From Telopea speciosissima (taxonomy: Eukaryota > Streptophyta > Magnoliopsida > Proteales > Proteaceae), in contig NC_057919.1 of NCBI RefSeq assembly GCF_018873765.1, positions 66,148,984-66,212,983 of the forward strand: 64,000 nt of DNA, in the 5' to 3' direction. Shown one piece after another: positions 34,541 through 44,465 of this stretch; positions within the stretch are counted from its first letter, which is position 1; each line of letters starts with the position of its first letter. The notes beneath the pieces were generated by a model. The model had not been told where the DNA came from. It did no database searches and worked only from the letters and a program-made list of their open reading frames with translations. The translations under genes were made by a program, and so were the position numbers.

Positions 34541-34555
34541 AAAATATATACGATG

Positions 34556-34745
34556 CTCAGGGAAGGTCGTGCTTGGCTCGTTGGTCAAGTGCTCACTTGC
34601 TGAACGCTTGATCATAGTTTCATGTCCCGAAAACAGCCTTTCTAGAAGCAGGGGTAAGGTTACATATATTTGATCTTCCCCAAGCCTTGCTAAACGCGGG
34701 AGTCTTGTGCACTAGATATGGTTTTTTTTTATTTTTTTATTTTTT
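34556..34745 (+). mobile_element. Au-type SINE, third copy
   Basis: Plus-strand element with 'tggctcgttggtcaag' head, 'gaaaacagcctttctag', 'aggggtaaggttacat', 'tgatcttccccaagcc', 'gcgggagtcttgtgcac' and a T-rich tail. The body order equals the intron copies at 21115 and 22036. Flanked by an 11-bp duplication, 'tatatacgatg' (34545-34555 and 34746-34756). Confidence 0.8.
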
Positions 34746-34756
34746 TATATACGATG

Positions 34757-35545
34757 ATCCAAACAAGACACAAGAACAAACTATAATTTGATTTTTTACC
34801 TTCAGCATAACCATCAGCAAGGAAATCAAATCATACAAACAATATTTATTGGAGAAACAGGATCCAAGTCTCCCTTGAACATCCTATGAAACTTCATTGG
34901 TAATAGAAGATGGATAATAGGATCAAGTCAAACTAGATCTTTGATTGGTCACAATATTTTTTGGGTGAATAAATAAATATGTTAAGCCTCAAAGAAAAAG
35001 AAAAAAAATTTCTAAGTGAAGATGCCACGAAAAGGCACTAGGCCCTGGTCAAACAAAAAGAAAATAATAGAAACAAAACGTTAGATCGACTCAAAAAGAG
35101 CAATAATGAATTCACACTGCGATCTTCCAAGACTATCAGTTTTTTCAATTGACTGAACAAATTTGTAAAAAGCATCCGCTGTAGCATATGGAAGTTTCTA
35201 GAATCACCTATTTCTTTTAAAGGTCAAAAAATACATCTTAAGAATATGGTGGGCTTCATTCAGCTTAATAATGCTTTTAGATTGACATTTCCTTACAGCA
35301 GAGGTATGGGACTACATGTAGAACCCTATGCGGAATCAAGACTAAATTTAAATTGAAAAAGACTTTCTTTATTAGAAATGATTTAGAAAATCAAATTAAA
35401 TTTTTTAGATTTTTATTTGATGTCGTTAGAATTGATCCAAAAAATCAAAGAATAAAAAAAAAATCTATTGGAATAAAAGAAATCCGAATAATCATTTTTG
35501 CTGAGAACAATGCGAATACCAGGGGTCATCTAAAGTAAAACACCC

Positions 35546-35597
<52 letters not shown>

Positions 35598-35644
35598 TGA
35601 TAAGGGATCTTCTTCTAACAAATAAGAATATGGTTTGTCGCTCG
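34757..35644. other. Gene-free stretch; AT-rich frame at 35353-35538
   Basis: The 61-residue frame at 35353-35538 is Lys/Ile/Asn-rich (MKKTFFIRNDLENQIKFF...) and its composition recalls organelle DNA, but I could not match it to a known plastid or mitochondrial gene. A (GA)n run lies at 35551-35593. 34955-35080 resembles a LINE 3' end. Confidence 0.35.
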
Positions 35645-35647
35645 TTA

Positions 35648-35757
35648 AGGCAGTGTTTGGTATACATTTTCGAAATAGATTTTAGGTGTAGAACACATTC
35701 TGAAATCCAAATTTTTCTTTTTTTTCTTTGGAGAATGCACGATTACCAAACACAGCC
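35648..35757. mobile_element. MITE with ggcagtgtttggt ends
   Basis: 'aaggcagtgtttggtat' at the left pairs with 'accaaacacagcctaa' at the right, bounded by TAA-type flanks as in Tourist-like elements. About 110 bp. Related: 36279-36412, and a fragment at 18055-18103 ahead of the prefoldin gene. Confidence 0.7.
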
Positions 35758-36278
35758 TAAGTGTATAGACATCTAAGAATCATTTTAGTTAAAATAGTGA
35801 AAAATCTTCCAATATATTAAGCCAAGATGACTCAGATTGGTGCATGCTTGGGTTTATTAAATGCATTTTAACCAGTGCTTTTAGGGTTGTAGTTCATGAA
35901 ACCCTATATCTTGCAGCCTAAGGGCTTAAGCCATCAATTAATTACGGTCTCTATTGTATGTGGGTAGGTGGTACCCGGCCATTTATTAATTTTCTTTTAT
36001 TGAAATAATCTTTGATTGTCTATCTTCTTAATTTTTATAAATCTTTAGTCAAGGGAGGTGATTCGAATTGATCTGTTGATCATGCTACGTGACTAGGAAG
36101 ATCCTTGACTGGATTTGTTCATATCCTGTTAGCTTTATTAGGTTTTCTGCCTTCCTATTTATGCTCAACAAAAATTAAATTAATGTATGCCGGGTTGACC
36201 ACAATTTTTTTCTTTGTAACTATTTCCTCTAATTTGTGGGCTGGTCAAAGCAGGATTAGGTGACTTGAGAAATAAAAA

Positions 36279-36412
36279 TAGTGTTCGGTATGAATTTTTC
36301 GAATAGATTTTGAGTATAGAATGCATTATGAAGTAAGAAAATAAAGAAGAATCAGATTTCATAAATGCATTTTAGACCCAAATTCTATTCGGAGAATGCA
36401 TACCAAAAACAA
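36279..36412. mobile_element. MITE related to 35648-35757
   Basis: Left 'tagtgttcggtatgaatttt' and right 'gagaatgcataccaaaaac' are inverted, and the inner words 'tcgaatagattttgagtatagaatgcatt' match the first copy. About 134 bp. Confidence 0.6.
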
Positions 36413-39400
36413 CTTTTTTACTTCACTTTCCACGAATAACTTAACACGATGCTTCTTTTAGAGAGGTAAGTGTCTAATTGACACCTCTATTAGGTGTATA
36501 TAGAACTTGATACCTTCATTTAATTAATTGTCCTACATCTTGTTCGTAAAAGTTCTTTAAGTTAGGGGTAGAGAAGGGTTTTCAAAAATATTTTGAAAGT
36601 GACATAGCATTGTCAGTATTAAGAGTTATAATTTCATACTTTTTAGGATGAATGTCAAATGACATAACTTACCCTCATTGGAAGGAAGAAAAAAAAAGGT
36701 GTGGACAAGAGATCATATTGCCAAGCTGCGTACATAGCTCTGCACCAACGCGAGGGCCAATGAGAGCACGCTTAGGGAACATAGATGAAATTTTTTATTT
36801 CACGGGAGGTGGGGCGGTAATTTCGCATGCTCTTATGTATGGGTTCAGGCTCCAAGTAGCATGGCAATGATCTTTTTTCCAATATGTAATACTAAAAGAA
36901 TAAAAAAAGTAAGATTACAAGTCTATTGACACATTATGGGGTGTGAATAAGAAAAAAATCCCTTTGGGAGAGAGAGAGAGAGAGTTTTTCAATGTTGTGA
37001 TTGAGAATGAGAACATCTAAATGGATTAACCATTATGTATTTGTTTTTCAAACTGGAGTCAAAATCCAGACTGCAAATCCAAAGCTAACTAGGGTATATA
37101 AACATTATCTTATTCTCCAATTAATTCTCTCGTGGATTTTAAATTTATTTCTTCCACTTGCTTACTTATGCAAGGTCACCTAGGTTACTTGAACAAAGGA
37201 TCGGGAGAATGGGCACAACTCAACTACAAAGAGGCTAATCAGGACAAATTCACATACTATCAGTAAAATGGTGATAATTCTCAATTCACAACTCGTTTTT
37301 GAGTGATATAAATTGGAGATTAGAGATAATAGAAAGGGCAAAAACCTTTATGAAGAACTTTTCTTCATTTTTTAAGTGGAGGATATCTGGCTAGAAGTGA
37401 TGATAATTGCGGACATGAAAGTAACTTGGATGAAGTGAAGGGTAAGGTGACTTACTTCTCTTCTAGGATGCAAATCAACTCTAATGGTGGCCTACAACTC
37501 TTCTAAGAAGTAGGTGAAGAAAAAAACTCCTACTCATCTAGGAATGAGAGAAACTTCTTCAAGGTTTCTTGGTTGAACTATTCTAGGTTCAAAAGGAAGA
37601 ACTCATCACGATTCTAACAAAACGCTCAAAGCAATTTTCATTCAAAACTCAAGTCTCTGTTACAAATAAGATAAGTAGGACTTTTAAGGCAAATACAAGA
37701 AACCTAAAAGTTACTCAATATCTCAACCATTGATTCTAATTGAAATCCTACGACTGAGATTGATTCTTGAAACAAAAAAAGAGAAAAAATTAAATGCCTA
37801 CTACATTAGTCTACTTAAAGTATTAAAGTTCTTATGCATGTATCCTTTCTTAATATCATAATTTTCCTAGAGAGACGAGTTCATGTATCTTCAATTCCCA
37901 TGTGCTGGGGTTTTCAAGATAAGAAGATTCACTGCTTTGGTGAGACTTTCCATATCTCCACTTTGAAAGGACAATAGGAAGAAGCAAATTCAGATTCTCC
38001 ACTCACCTTTGAAACACTTTACCAAAATGATTATAACTCCTTGTAGAAAATAGCAATGCATGCACCATTTTGTGTTTTTGTTGTAAAGTAGACTTCTAGA
38101 TATTTCCATCCATATAAGGCACATGGTCTAATTCCTTCGGAAATGGTACATGTGTCATCGTGAAATTGATCCAAAATTGTTGACTGAAACTGTTGTTGAT
38201 TAATGGGATGGGCTCCACTTGCATGGGCTCTACTTGCACGAGACTTCAGATAAACTTGGACCATTTTTACTTGAAGTATTTTATATCTTCTAAGAGTATG
38301 CATGGCTATAGTCCATTTGAGTAGAGAACTGGTTAGGGTTGGCCACATGGGTGTAGTAGACGTGGCCTGCATCACTTATTTATCTTAAAGCACTGCATGT
38401 ATGTCAATAATAATAGGTGAGAGGCTACCAGACTGACTAGATGTTTCTTTCATGGTTATTTATTGGATGAATTAAAGAAGTGTACCAAATTAAATTAATT
38501 AATGTAGGCTGTTTGTTATTAATTTCAAGCACATAAATTTCCATGTTTATGAACTTAGCCCAAGTTGTGGTTTGCCTTATTTGTGAAGATGATGCTATGT
38601 TGTGACCTTCAGTACATGAGAGGTTTGGAGATTTCTAGGAGGAGATAATATCACATTTTCTAGTTGAATTGAATTTCAGGATTACCCGAAAAGTTTTGGA
38701 TCAATTACCCTGGTGGATGATCTTCTGAATCACACCTAGCAGCAATTAATGTTCCTACTTCAAATATGATATTTGGCAATTCTAAACCTAATTTGAGATA
38801 TGATCAAGTATCGATCCATATATGACCTTATTTCAAAAGTGCCCTCAATTATTTGACTGTGCCTTCAAAAGAATAACTATAGGGATTGTTTCATAAAAAA
38901 AAAAAAAAACAAAAAAAACTATAGGGATTGTAATGTTATCATGAAAATCCTTGAATTCCAAATGGTTATTAGTCGCTAAGTTATCCTCACCTCACTCTAC
39001 AACCAAACATTTTGAAAAGTCTTTATCATCTTCTCCAATTTTAGAGACAAAAGGTCTCAACACTAAGTTGATACCACATCAGCCCTTTTGTCACTTTGGC
39101 CAACATTATTTTTCCCACACCTTTTCTATTTTTGCTGTATGGATAAGATGATTTGATGTTTTGACCGTTGGATAAATAGCAAATTTCTTGATAGGCTACA
39201 TGGGGATCAAAGGCGTTCCAATTCACAATGGATGGAAAGAAACTAACCGTTAAGGTTTAAGTTATCCTTTACTTATGGTCTCTCATTACACCATTGATGA
39301 TGTATTATTGGTGAAGCCTAGTTGGTCTCAGTCCAGAAATTGCTATGGTGATTTTTAGGCGGATCGTTTCACTTTCAAAACACATCAAAATGGTCAAAAA

Positions 39401-40441
39401 GTGCATACAATAAAGCTATAGGCACTGACCCTTGTAGAGCTTGCGAGATCTTCGATTTGATATGTATTTCATCCTATGTTGGCTTAGGTCTGTACCAGAC
39501 TTGATGGGTCTTTAGAGGCAGTTTTGTACTTTTTGGGTTATGGTTTTCTTATACATTGTTGTTATCTCTTTGAGAGATGCGAGAATGAGGGTTTGTATTT
39601 ACTTCACAAAAATAGTGGATTTATTCTATCACTCGGCCATGTATGTAGCCTTCCTTCTTAGGGGTGAACCATGTATATCTTATCTTGTGTGTCTGAATTC
39701 TCTTCCTTTTTCGTTTTCTTTATGTTGCTTTGTTTTTTCTAACAATGTGTAGATATGATTGAACTTTGGGTTCATCAGTATTTACTTGCACCCCTTACTT
39801 TATGAGTTTAAAAATACGTTTCCTTTGTCCAATCAAAGGATCATATCCTATAGTTGAAAAGATTCTCTTTTCACTATGGATGAAAAGAAACTAGGTTCAA
39901 TTGTTAATTATTTTATCGGATGAAGCTTTCTAAAGCATAGAGGATTAGATTATCATCCGTGGGAGACGGATGTCCGCTAATATTTTTCTTCTTAAAATTA
40001 AGAGAAATTTTAGACATTAGAAAAACACATAATATACCTTATTTACTTTCTAAATTTTAAAATTTAAGCTCATTTTCTACCTAATTAATTAAAAGTTATG
40101 TTTGTTTTTACCGTTAAAAAAAAAAAGGGCTAAGTTTGTTAGTTTTATTCAGATCAAAAACTTCTTAATCATTCGGTACAGAGTGATTAACTTCCAAGGT
40201 TATGCTAACCTCACAAGTCCCTCATTATCAAGTCCAATAAGATCCGAATATCCCACAAACACTGGGAGGATAAAGAAAGGGGTTCCATGAAGAACTGCAG
40301 CAATAGGTGGCTAGTGATTCACGAAGGAAACATGAATTTGACACACTCTCTCTCTCTCTTACAATACCAGGTTTTTCTTTTTTTTTTTTGGTAGAATACA
40401 AGACCAGGTTTGGTGGTGAGAAAAGTATGAAGAAGCTGGAG
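36413..40441. other. Gene-free 4-kb stretch
   Basis: No recognisable gene, RNA or complete transposon. 36640-36870 has repeat-like phrases (gcatgctcttatg, cggtaatttcgcatgc). Several short frames (e.g. 38031-38375 minus, 39540-39752 plus) show no domain. (GA)n occurs at 36968-36985. Confidence 0.35.
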
Positions 40442-40624
40442 GAATCCAGATCTTCTACGGCACGGGCTGCTCGTCCTGCTGTGCTGTACAGATACAAGGC
40501 AGTGTACATTGATTGTCTTACCCCTGCTCAAACGTCTTATCTAAACGGGGTAATGCAGTCATTGCACACAGTTCTATGTCTACGCAGCACAAGCAGAACA
40601 GGGCAGCGCGCCGTAAAAAATCTG
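40442..40624. mobile_element. MITE family A, copy 3
   Basis: Left end 'gaatccagatcttctacgg', right end 'gcgcgccgtaaaaaatctg', centre 'gtcttacccctgctcaaacg' with the inverted 'ggggtaatgcagtcattgc'. 183 bp. Confidence 0.75.
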
Positions 40625-40756
40625 TGTTAAAACTGGAGCACATGGGCAGGGAGTAGTAGTAGCAGATCCATCCACAGTGTCCACACAGAATAAGCACAAA
40701 ATAGTGATATATATGTAAAGATATTTCCCATGAAAGGCCATAATAAAGGATTGTGA

Positions 40757-40930
40757 GGCCTGCTGCCCGTAGCAGCCATAGCAGCGCACTAATGAGGCGC
40801 GGCACAATGATCGCCTTACCCCTGTTTGGGCAAGGCGTTTAGGCAGGAATAAGGCGGTCATTGCACCGTGCCTCACTAGTGCGCTGCTATGGCTGCTAAG
40901 GGCAGGCAGGCCGTAGACGATCTGGATTCG
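40757..40930. mobile_element. MITE family A, copy 4
   Basis: The best-preserved centre: 'cgccttacccctgtttgggc' then 'gcaggaataaggcggtcatt'. The arms 'tgcccgtagcagccatagcagcgc' and 'gcgctgctatggctgctaagggca' are inverted, and the right end is 'ccgtagacgatctggattc'. The left terminal bases are eroded. Confidence 0.78.
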
Positions 40931-40981
40931 AGAAACAAACCCTCGCCACTAAGCTACCTAGCTACCAAAATTCCTTTTCCT

Positions 40982-41097
40982 CTATATAGGAGAAGCTTCT
41001 CCCCGGCCACAACCCTTATAGCAGCTTAGCTTCTTCTTCACATCACAGTCTTCATATATAATCCAATTCTATATAAGAGAAACTTCTCCCCCCCAAC
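40982..41097 (+). promoter_or_regulatory. Duplicated TATA-like promoter block of the peroxidase pseudogene
   Basis: Two similar blocks, 'ctatataggagaagcttctcc' (about 40982) and 'ctatataagagaaacttctcc' (about 41069), lie about 87 bp apart upstream of the ATG at 41189. The second puts a TATATAAG about 115 bp before the start codon, a normal distance. The duplication looks local. Confidence 0.5.
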
Positions 41098-41439
41098 AGC
41101 CCAGATCGATCTTTCTAGTACTAGAGAGTGTGCATTAATTAGCTTTGGCCTTTGGGGTAGTAATTATTAAGCGTAGAGAGAGTGGGAGATGGAAACCCAC
41201 CTCCTCCTGCTAGCTAGCTCATCAATTAAGATGATATTGATGATGGCTAGGGTGGTAGTGATGATGATGATGGCGTTGGCTGAGATGCCGATGACAATCG
41301 AAGCATGCCATGGTGGTGGTGATAGTGGGTCTCTTCAGGTGAACGCATACCAGAGTAGCTGTCCCGAAGTAGAAGCTATTATCTTCTCTTGGGTGGCCAG
41401 AGCTGTTTCTGATGAACCTTGCATGGCCGCATTTCCAAC

Positions 41440-41578
41440 ACAGATCTTCTACAGCGTGCTGTCCTGTCCTGCCTGTGCTGCGCAGACAGAGGGCCGCACG
41501 CAATGACCGCCTTACTTTCGCTCGGGCAAGGTGCTCGGGTAGGGGTAAGGAAGTCAATGCGCTAGAAGATCTGGATCC
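41440..41578. mobile_element. MITE family A, copy 5, in peroxidase exon 1
   Basis: Ends 'cagatcttctacagcg' and 'cgctagaagatctgg', centre 'ccgccttactttcgctcgggc' and 'gggtaggggtaagg'. It begins within the codon after the peroxidase MAAFPT residues and supplies a stop codon at about 41504. Confidence 0.78.
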
Positions 41579-41605
41579 CTGCATCTCTCTCTCTCTCTCA
41601 AACAA

Positions 41606-41799
41606 GGATCCAGATCCTCTATGGTGCGCTGCCCATAGCAGCATGACCTGAGCGGCGCAGACTGAGTCGTGCCCGCAAAGTCCGCCTTACCTCTGCTCAA
41701 ATGCCTTGCCTGAGCAAAGGTAAGACGGCCATTACGCGCACGGCCCAATCTGCGCGGTACAAGCTGCTACGGGCAGTTGCGCCGTAGACGATCTGAATT
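41606..41799. mobile_element. MITE family A, copy 6, in peroxidase exon 1
   Basis: Ends 'ggatccagatcctctatgg' and 'gccgtagacgatctgaatt', centre 'ccgccttacctctgctcaaatg' against 'gagcaaaggtaagacggcc'. Separated from copy 5 by 27 bp that include a (CT)n run. Confidence 0.8.
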
Positions 41800-42205
41800 G
41801 CTCAAACACACTTACTATAATTCTTACGTTAGTGCATAGAGAGATACTGAAGTGCAGGGAGATGACGCATCCGTGCTGCTGGATGATACATAGTCATATA
41901 ATAGGATTAATTAGATCAAATGAATAGATCCATGCATACAAATATCTTCCTTTCCTGGCTTTTCTTTCATAATTTACCTCTTAATTAATTAGGAGATTAT
42001 AAATAAAGAGAATGGGCCTGATCATTGTTGTTTTTTTTCTTTTTTCTCCTTCTTGATTTTGCAGTCAGGTGGGCCCGGGTGGAAAGTCCAGCTGGGTAGG
42101 AGAGACAGCTTGATTGCCAGCAAGGCAGCAGCGAACAGTAACATCCCGGGCCCCAACTCCGACGTGGCAACACTCACCATCAAGTTCCTGGACGTCGGTC
42201 TCACC

Positions 42206-42715
42206 ATAGTTAGCAAAAAGGGGAACGGTAATAAAACAAAGTTTTACGGTACGGGTTTTAAACAGTAAAAAATTGCAAACGGATGGTCAAATAAAACGGT
42301 CAAAAAAACAGAGAACGGTAAAAAACGAAAAATAGACGGTATGGGTTTTAAACGTTTATATTTCAAAAAAACGGAACCAAAAAAACGCTACTATTCTCAT
42401 ATAAATTGAGGGAGTTTTTATTTGAAATACATGCTTCTATTTCTGGTATCCATGCATTGACTTTGAGTTGAAGGCGATATCATGAAAAATGTAGCCGTTC
42501 GAATCATCTTTACAACGGTAAAAGAATTAAGCCGATCAAAGTTCGAAAAAGAGAGATATGGTCAGTTAAGTCCAAGGTCTTAAAAAATGCCAAAAAAACA
42601 AAAACGTGTTTTAAACAAGAATGTTTGTCGATTGCTGTTTTTTACCGTATGTTTAAGAAGCATACGACAAAACATGTTTAAAACGAAATTTTAAACACGT
42701 TTTTACTAACAACTC
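42206..42715. mobile_element. Non-autonomous DNA element in peroxidase exon 3
   Basis: The left end 'agttagcaaaaaggg' and right end 'cacgtttttactaac' are imperfect inverted repeats. It splits the peroxidase reading between FLDVGLT and LHDMVALS, which are contiguous in intact relatives. The interior carries repeated 'ttttaaac' and 'aacggt' words. No transposase. An approximate 8-bp flank (ctcaccat/ctctcatc) hints at a hAT origin. Confidence 0.7.
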
Positions 42716-43417
42716 TCATCCTCCACGACATGGTTGCCCTCTCCAGTTCGTTCATTCTTCATCAAATGATCAATTTTTTCTTTATATATACATATGTGAA
42801 AAGGAAGGACACGTTACCCACAACACACTTCCTCTCACAATTATAATATATTTTTTTATTAATATTCTCTCTCCTTATTAACTATGTGTCGATGTCTTTC
42901 TCTTTCTTTCAAGCCTACTTTTAATTCATCCTCCAAACAACTTATCGATTCACTGTCATTTTGGAATCAACTCATCACAGGTGCACACACCATTGGAAAA
43001 GCCAAGTGCTCAACCTTCAGCTCACGGCTCAAAGGCATGAGCAACGGTGGTGACTACTCCAGGTCTTACGGGCCGATCGTCAACCTTGACTTCCTCGCAT
43101 CACTACAGCAGCTCTGCTCAGAATCCGGCAATGCAACACTAGCTACACTAGAACTAGTGACACCGCCTACCTTCGATAACCAGTATCACATAAACCTCAT
43201 CTCTAGGGAGGGTCTGTTTCCATTAGATAACAACCTCATAGCAGGAGGTGATACCGCAAGTGCTATTACGCACGAGATCGTTGAGGTATACGCCAATGAC
43301 CCTTTCACCTTCTTCCAGGACTTCAAAGACATCCATGTTAAAAATGGGCAGTTTGAAACCACTCACTGGGAACAACGGCCAGATCCGTAGGAACTGTAGA
43401 TTCATCAATTGACTTCA

Positions 43418-44465
43418 TCCACTCCAAACCAATCCCAATCTTTTCACAAGAGATATATATACTCTTACTATCACTAATAGTGTCCCAGTCTGGTGCTTTG
43501 GTTGCATTCTTAGTAGGCAGTAGGAGCTAGTCTTAAACACTCTTTCGACTGACTCCTCCCTATGCTTATCGTGTGCTTTGAATATGTTATGGATATGATA
43601 TGGTTTTAGTATATAAAAAAATATTTATACGGTAACAGAGACAGAGAGAGAGGAATTCTGTTGCTCATTCTTTCTGTCCTTTTTCCTGTTGGAGGTAAAA
43701 GTACGAATTATATGAGACAGTAAAACCTCAGACACTCGAGTAGACAAAATAATGAATAATTTTCCTTGCAAATACTCGAGAAAAGTAATGCTGTCCCCGT
43801 CGCACATATTCCCTTCCATCCTTCAAATCACAGAGTGAGCTTGATGCTGCGAGACAGCTCCATCGGCATTTCGGGTTGTTCCTGTTGGCCAGCATGTATC
43901 CCGGATCTCACCCTCTCCTCTTTCAAGTTCCTAGAGAATGTAAAAATGATTTCAACATGGTGAGCACAAAGTGAACAAAAATATATACAAGCATCTCTAA
44001 AGAGAAGTGGAAGAATTTCTTTGCCATCCCTTTCTCTTTTGGTTGTGTCTATTAAACCACTACAACCAACCCCATGCACCATTTCCTCCCCCCCCCCCCC
44101 CCCAAACACCCCCACAACCCCCTCTTCCACATACGTTGGGGTTACAAAGAAGTCCAGACTAAAACATCAGACATCCAACCACTCAGATGACCTTGCTATA
44201 AAGCTCGGTGGCAGCTGGATCAAATGCTGTTCCAATACCAATTCACGAGCAACCATGGCAAAAGAAAAGGATGGTGGGTCTTCCGATCTCATCCTGCTTA
44301 AAGCACATCTGATAATTGTAGCCTAAGTCCCGGGTCTCATCAAACAAGTCTCAATATTCAAACTGTCATCTTGGCAGCAACACCACCAATAATCACATTC
44401 ACACACCTTTCCAACTTCTCGGCCCCCCTAACTTGCAAACCTGAGGTTATATCCAAAACCTAACC
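43418..44465. other. Interval between the peroxidase pseudogene and the FCA 3' end
   Basis: Much of 43900-44465 may be the FCA 3' UTR (minus strand). 44090-44103 is a C homopolymer. No independent gene is supported. Frames at 43766-43963 and 43828-44130 lie in opposite directions and show no domain. Confidence 0.45.

Larger units (their letters stand above)
41189..43417 (+). pseudogene. Class III peroxidase pseudogene (peroxidase 40-like)
   Basis: Exon 1 begins at 41189 with a hydrophobic, Met-rich N-terminus that could serve as a signal peptide, then LQVNAYQSSCPEVEAI...SDEPCMAA. Directly after this it is interrupted by two MITEs (41440-41799), where the distal Arg/His catalytic motif should be. 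A remnant DASVLLDDT resumes at about 41865-41889. The usual exon 2 (about 60 residues, with the VSCADILALAARDS block) is absent. Exon 3 (from 42065: SGGPGWKVQLGRRDS ... FLDVGLT) is split by a further insertion (about 42206-42715) and ends at 42745. Exon 4 (42981 on) has the proximal haem His in GAHTIGKAKC, and PPTFDNQYH. One extra base near 43330 shifts the frame before the normal C-terminus (NCRFIN, stop ending near 43417). Functional relatives are secreted haem enzymes that cross-link cell-wall extensins. This copy cannot make one. Confidence 0.9.
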
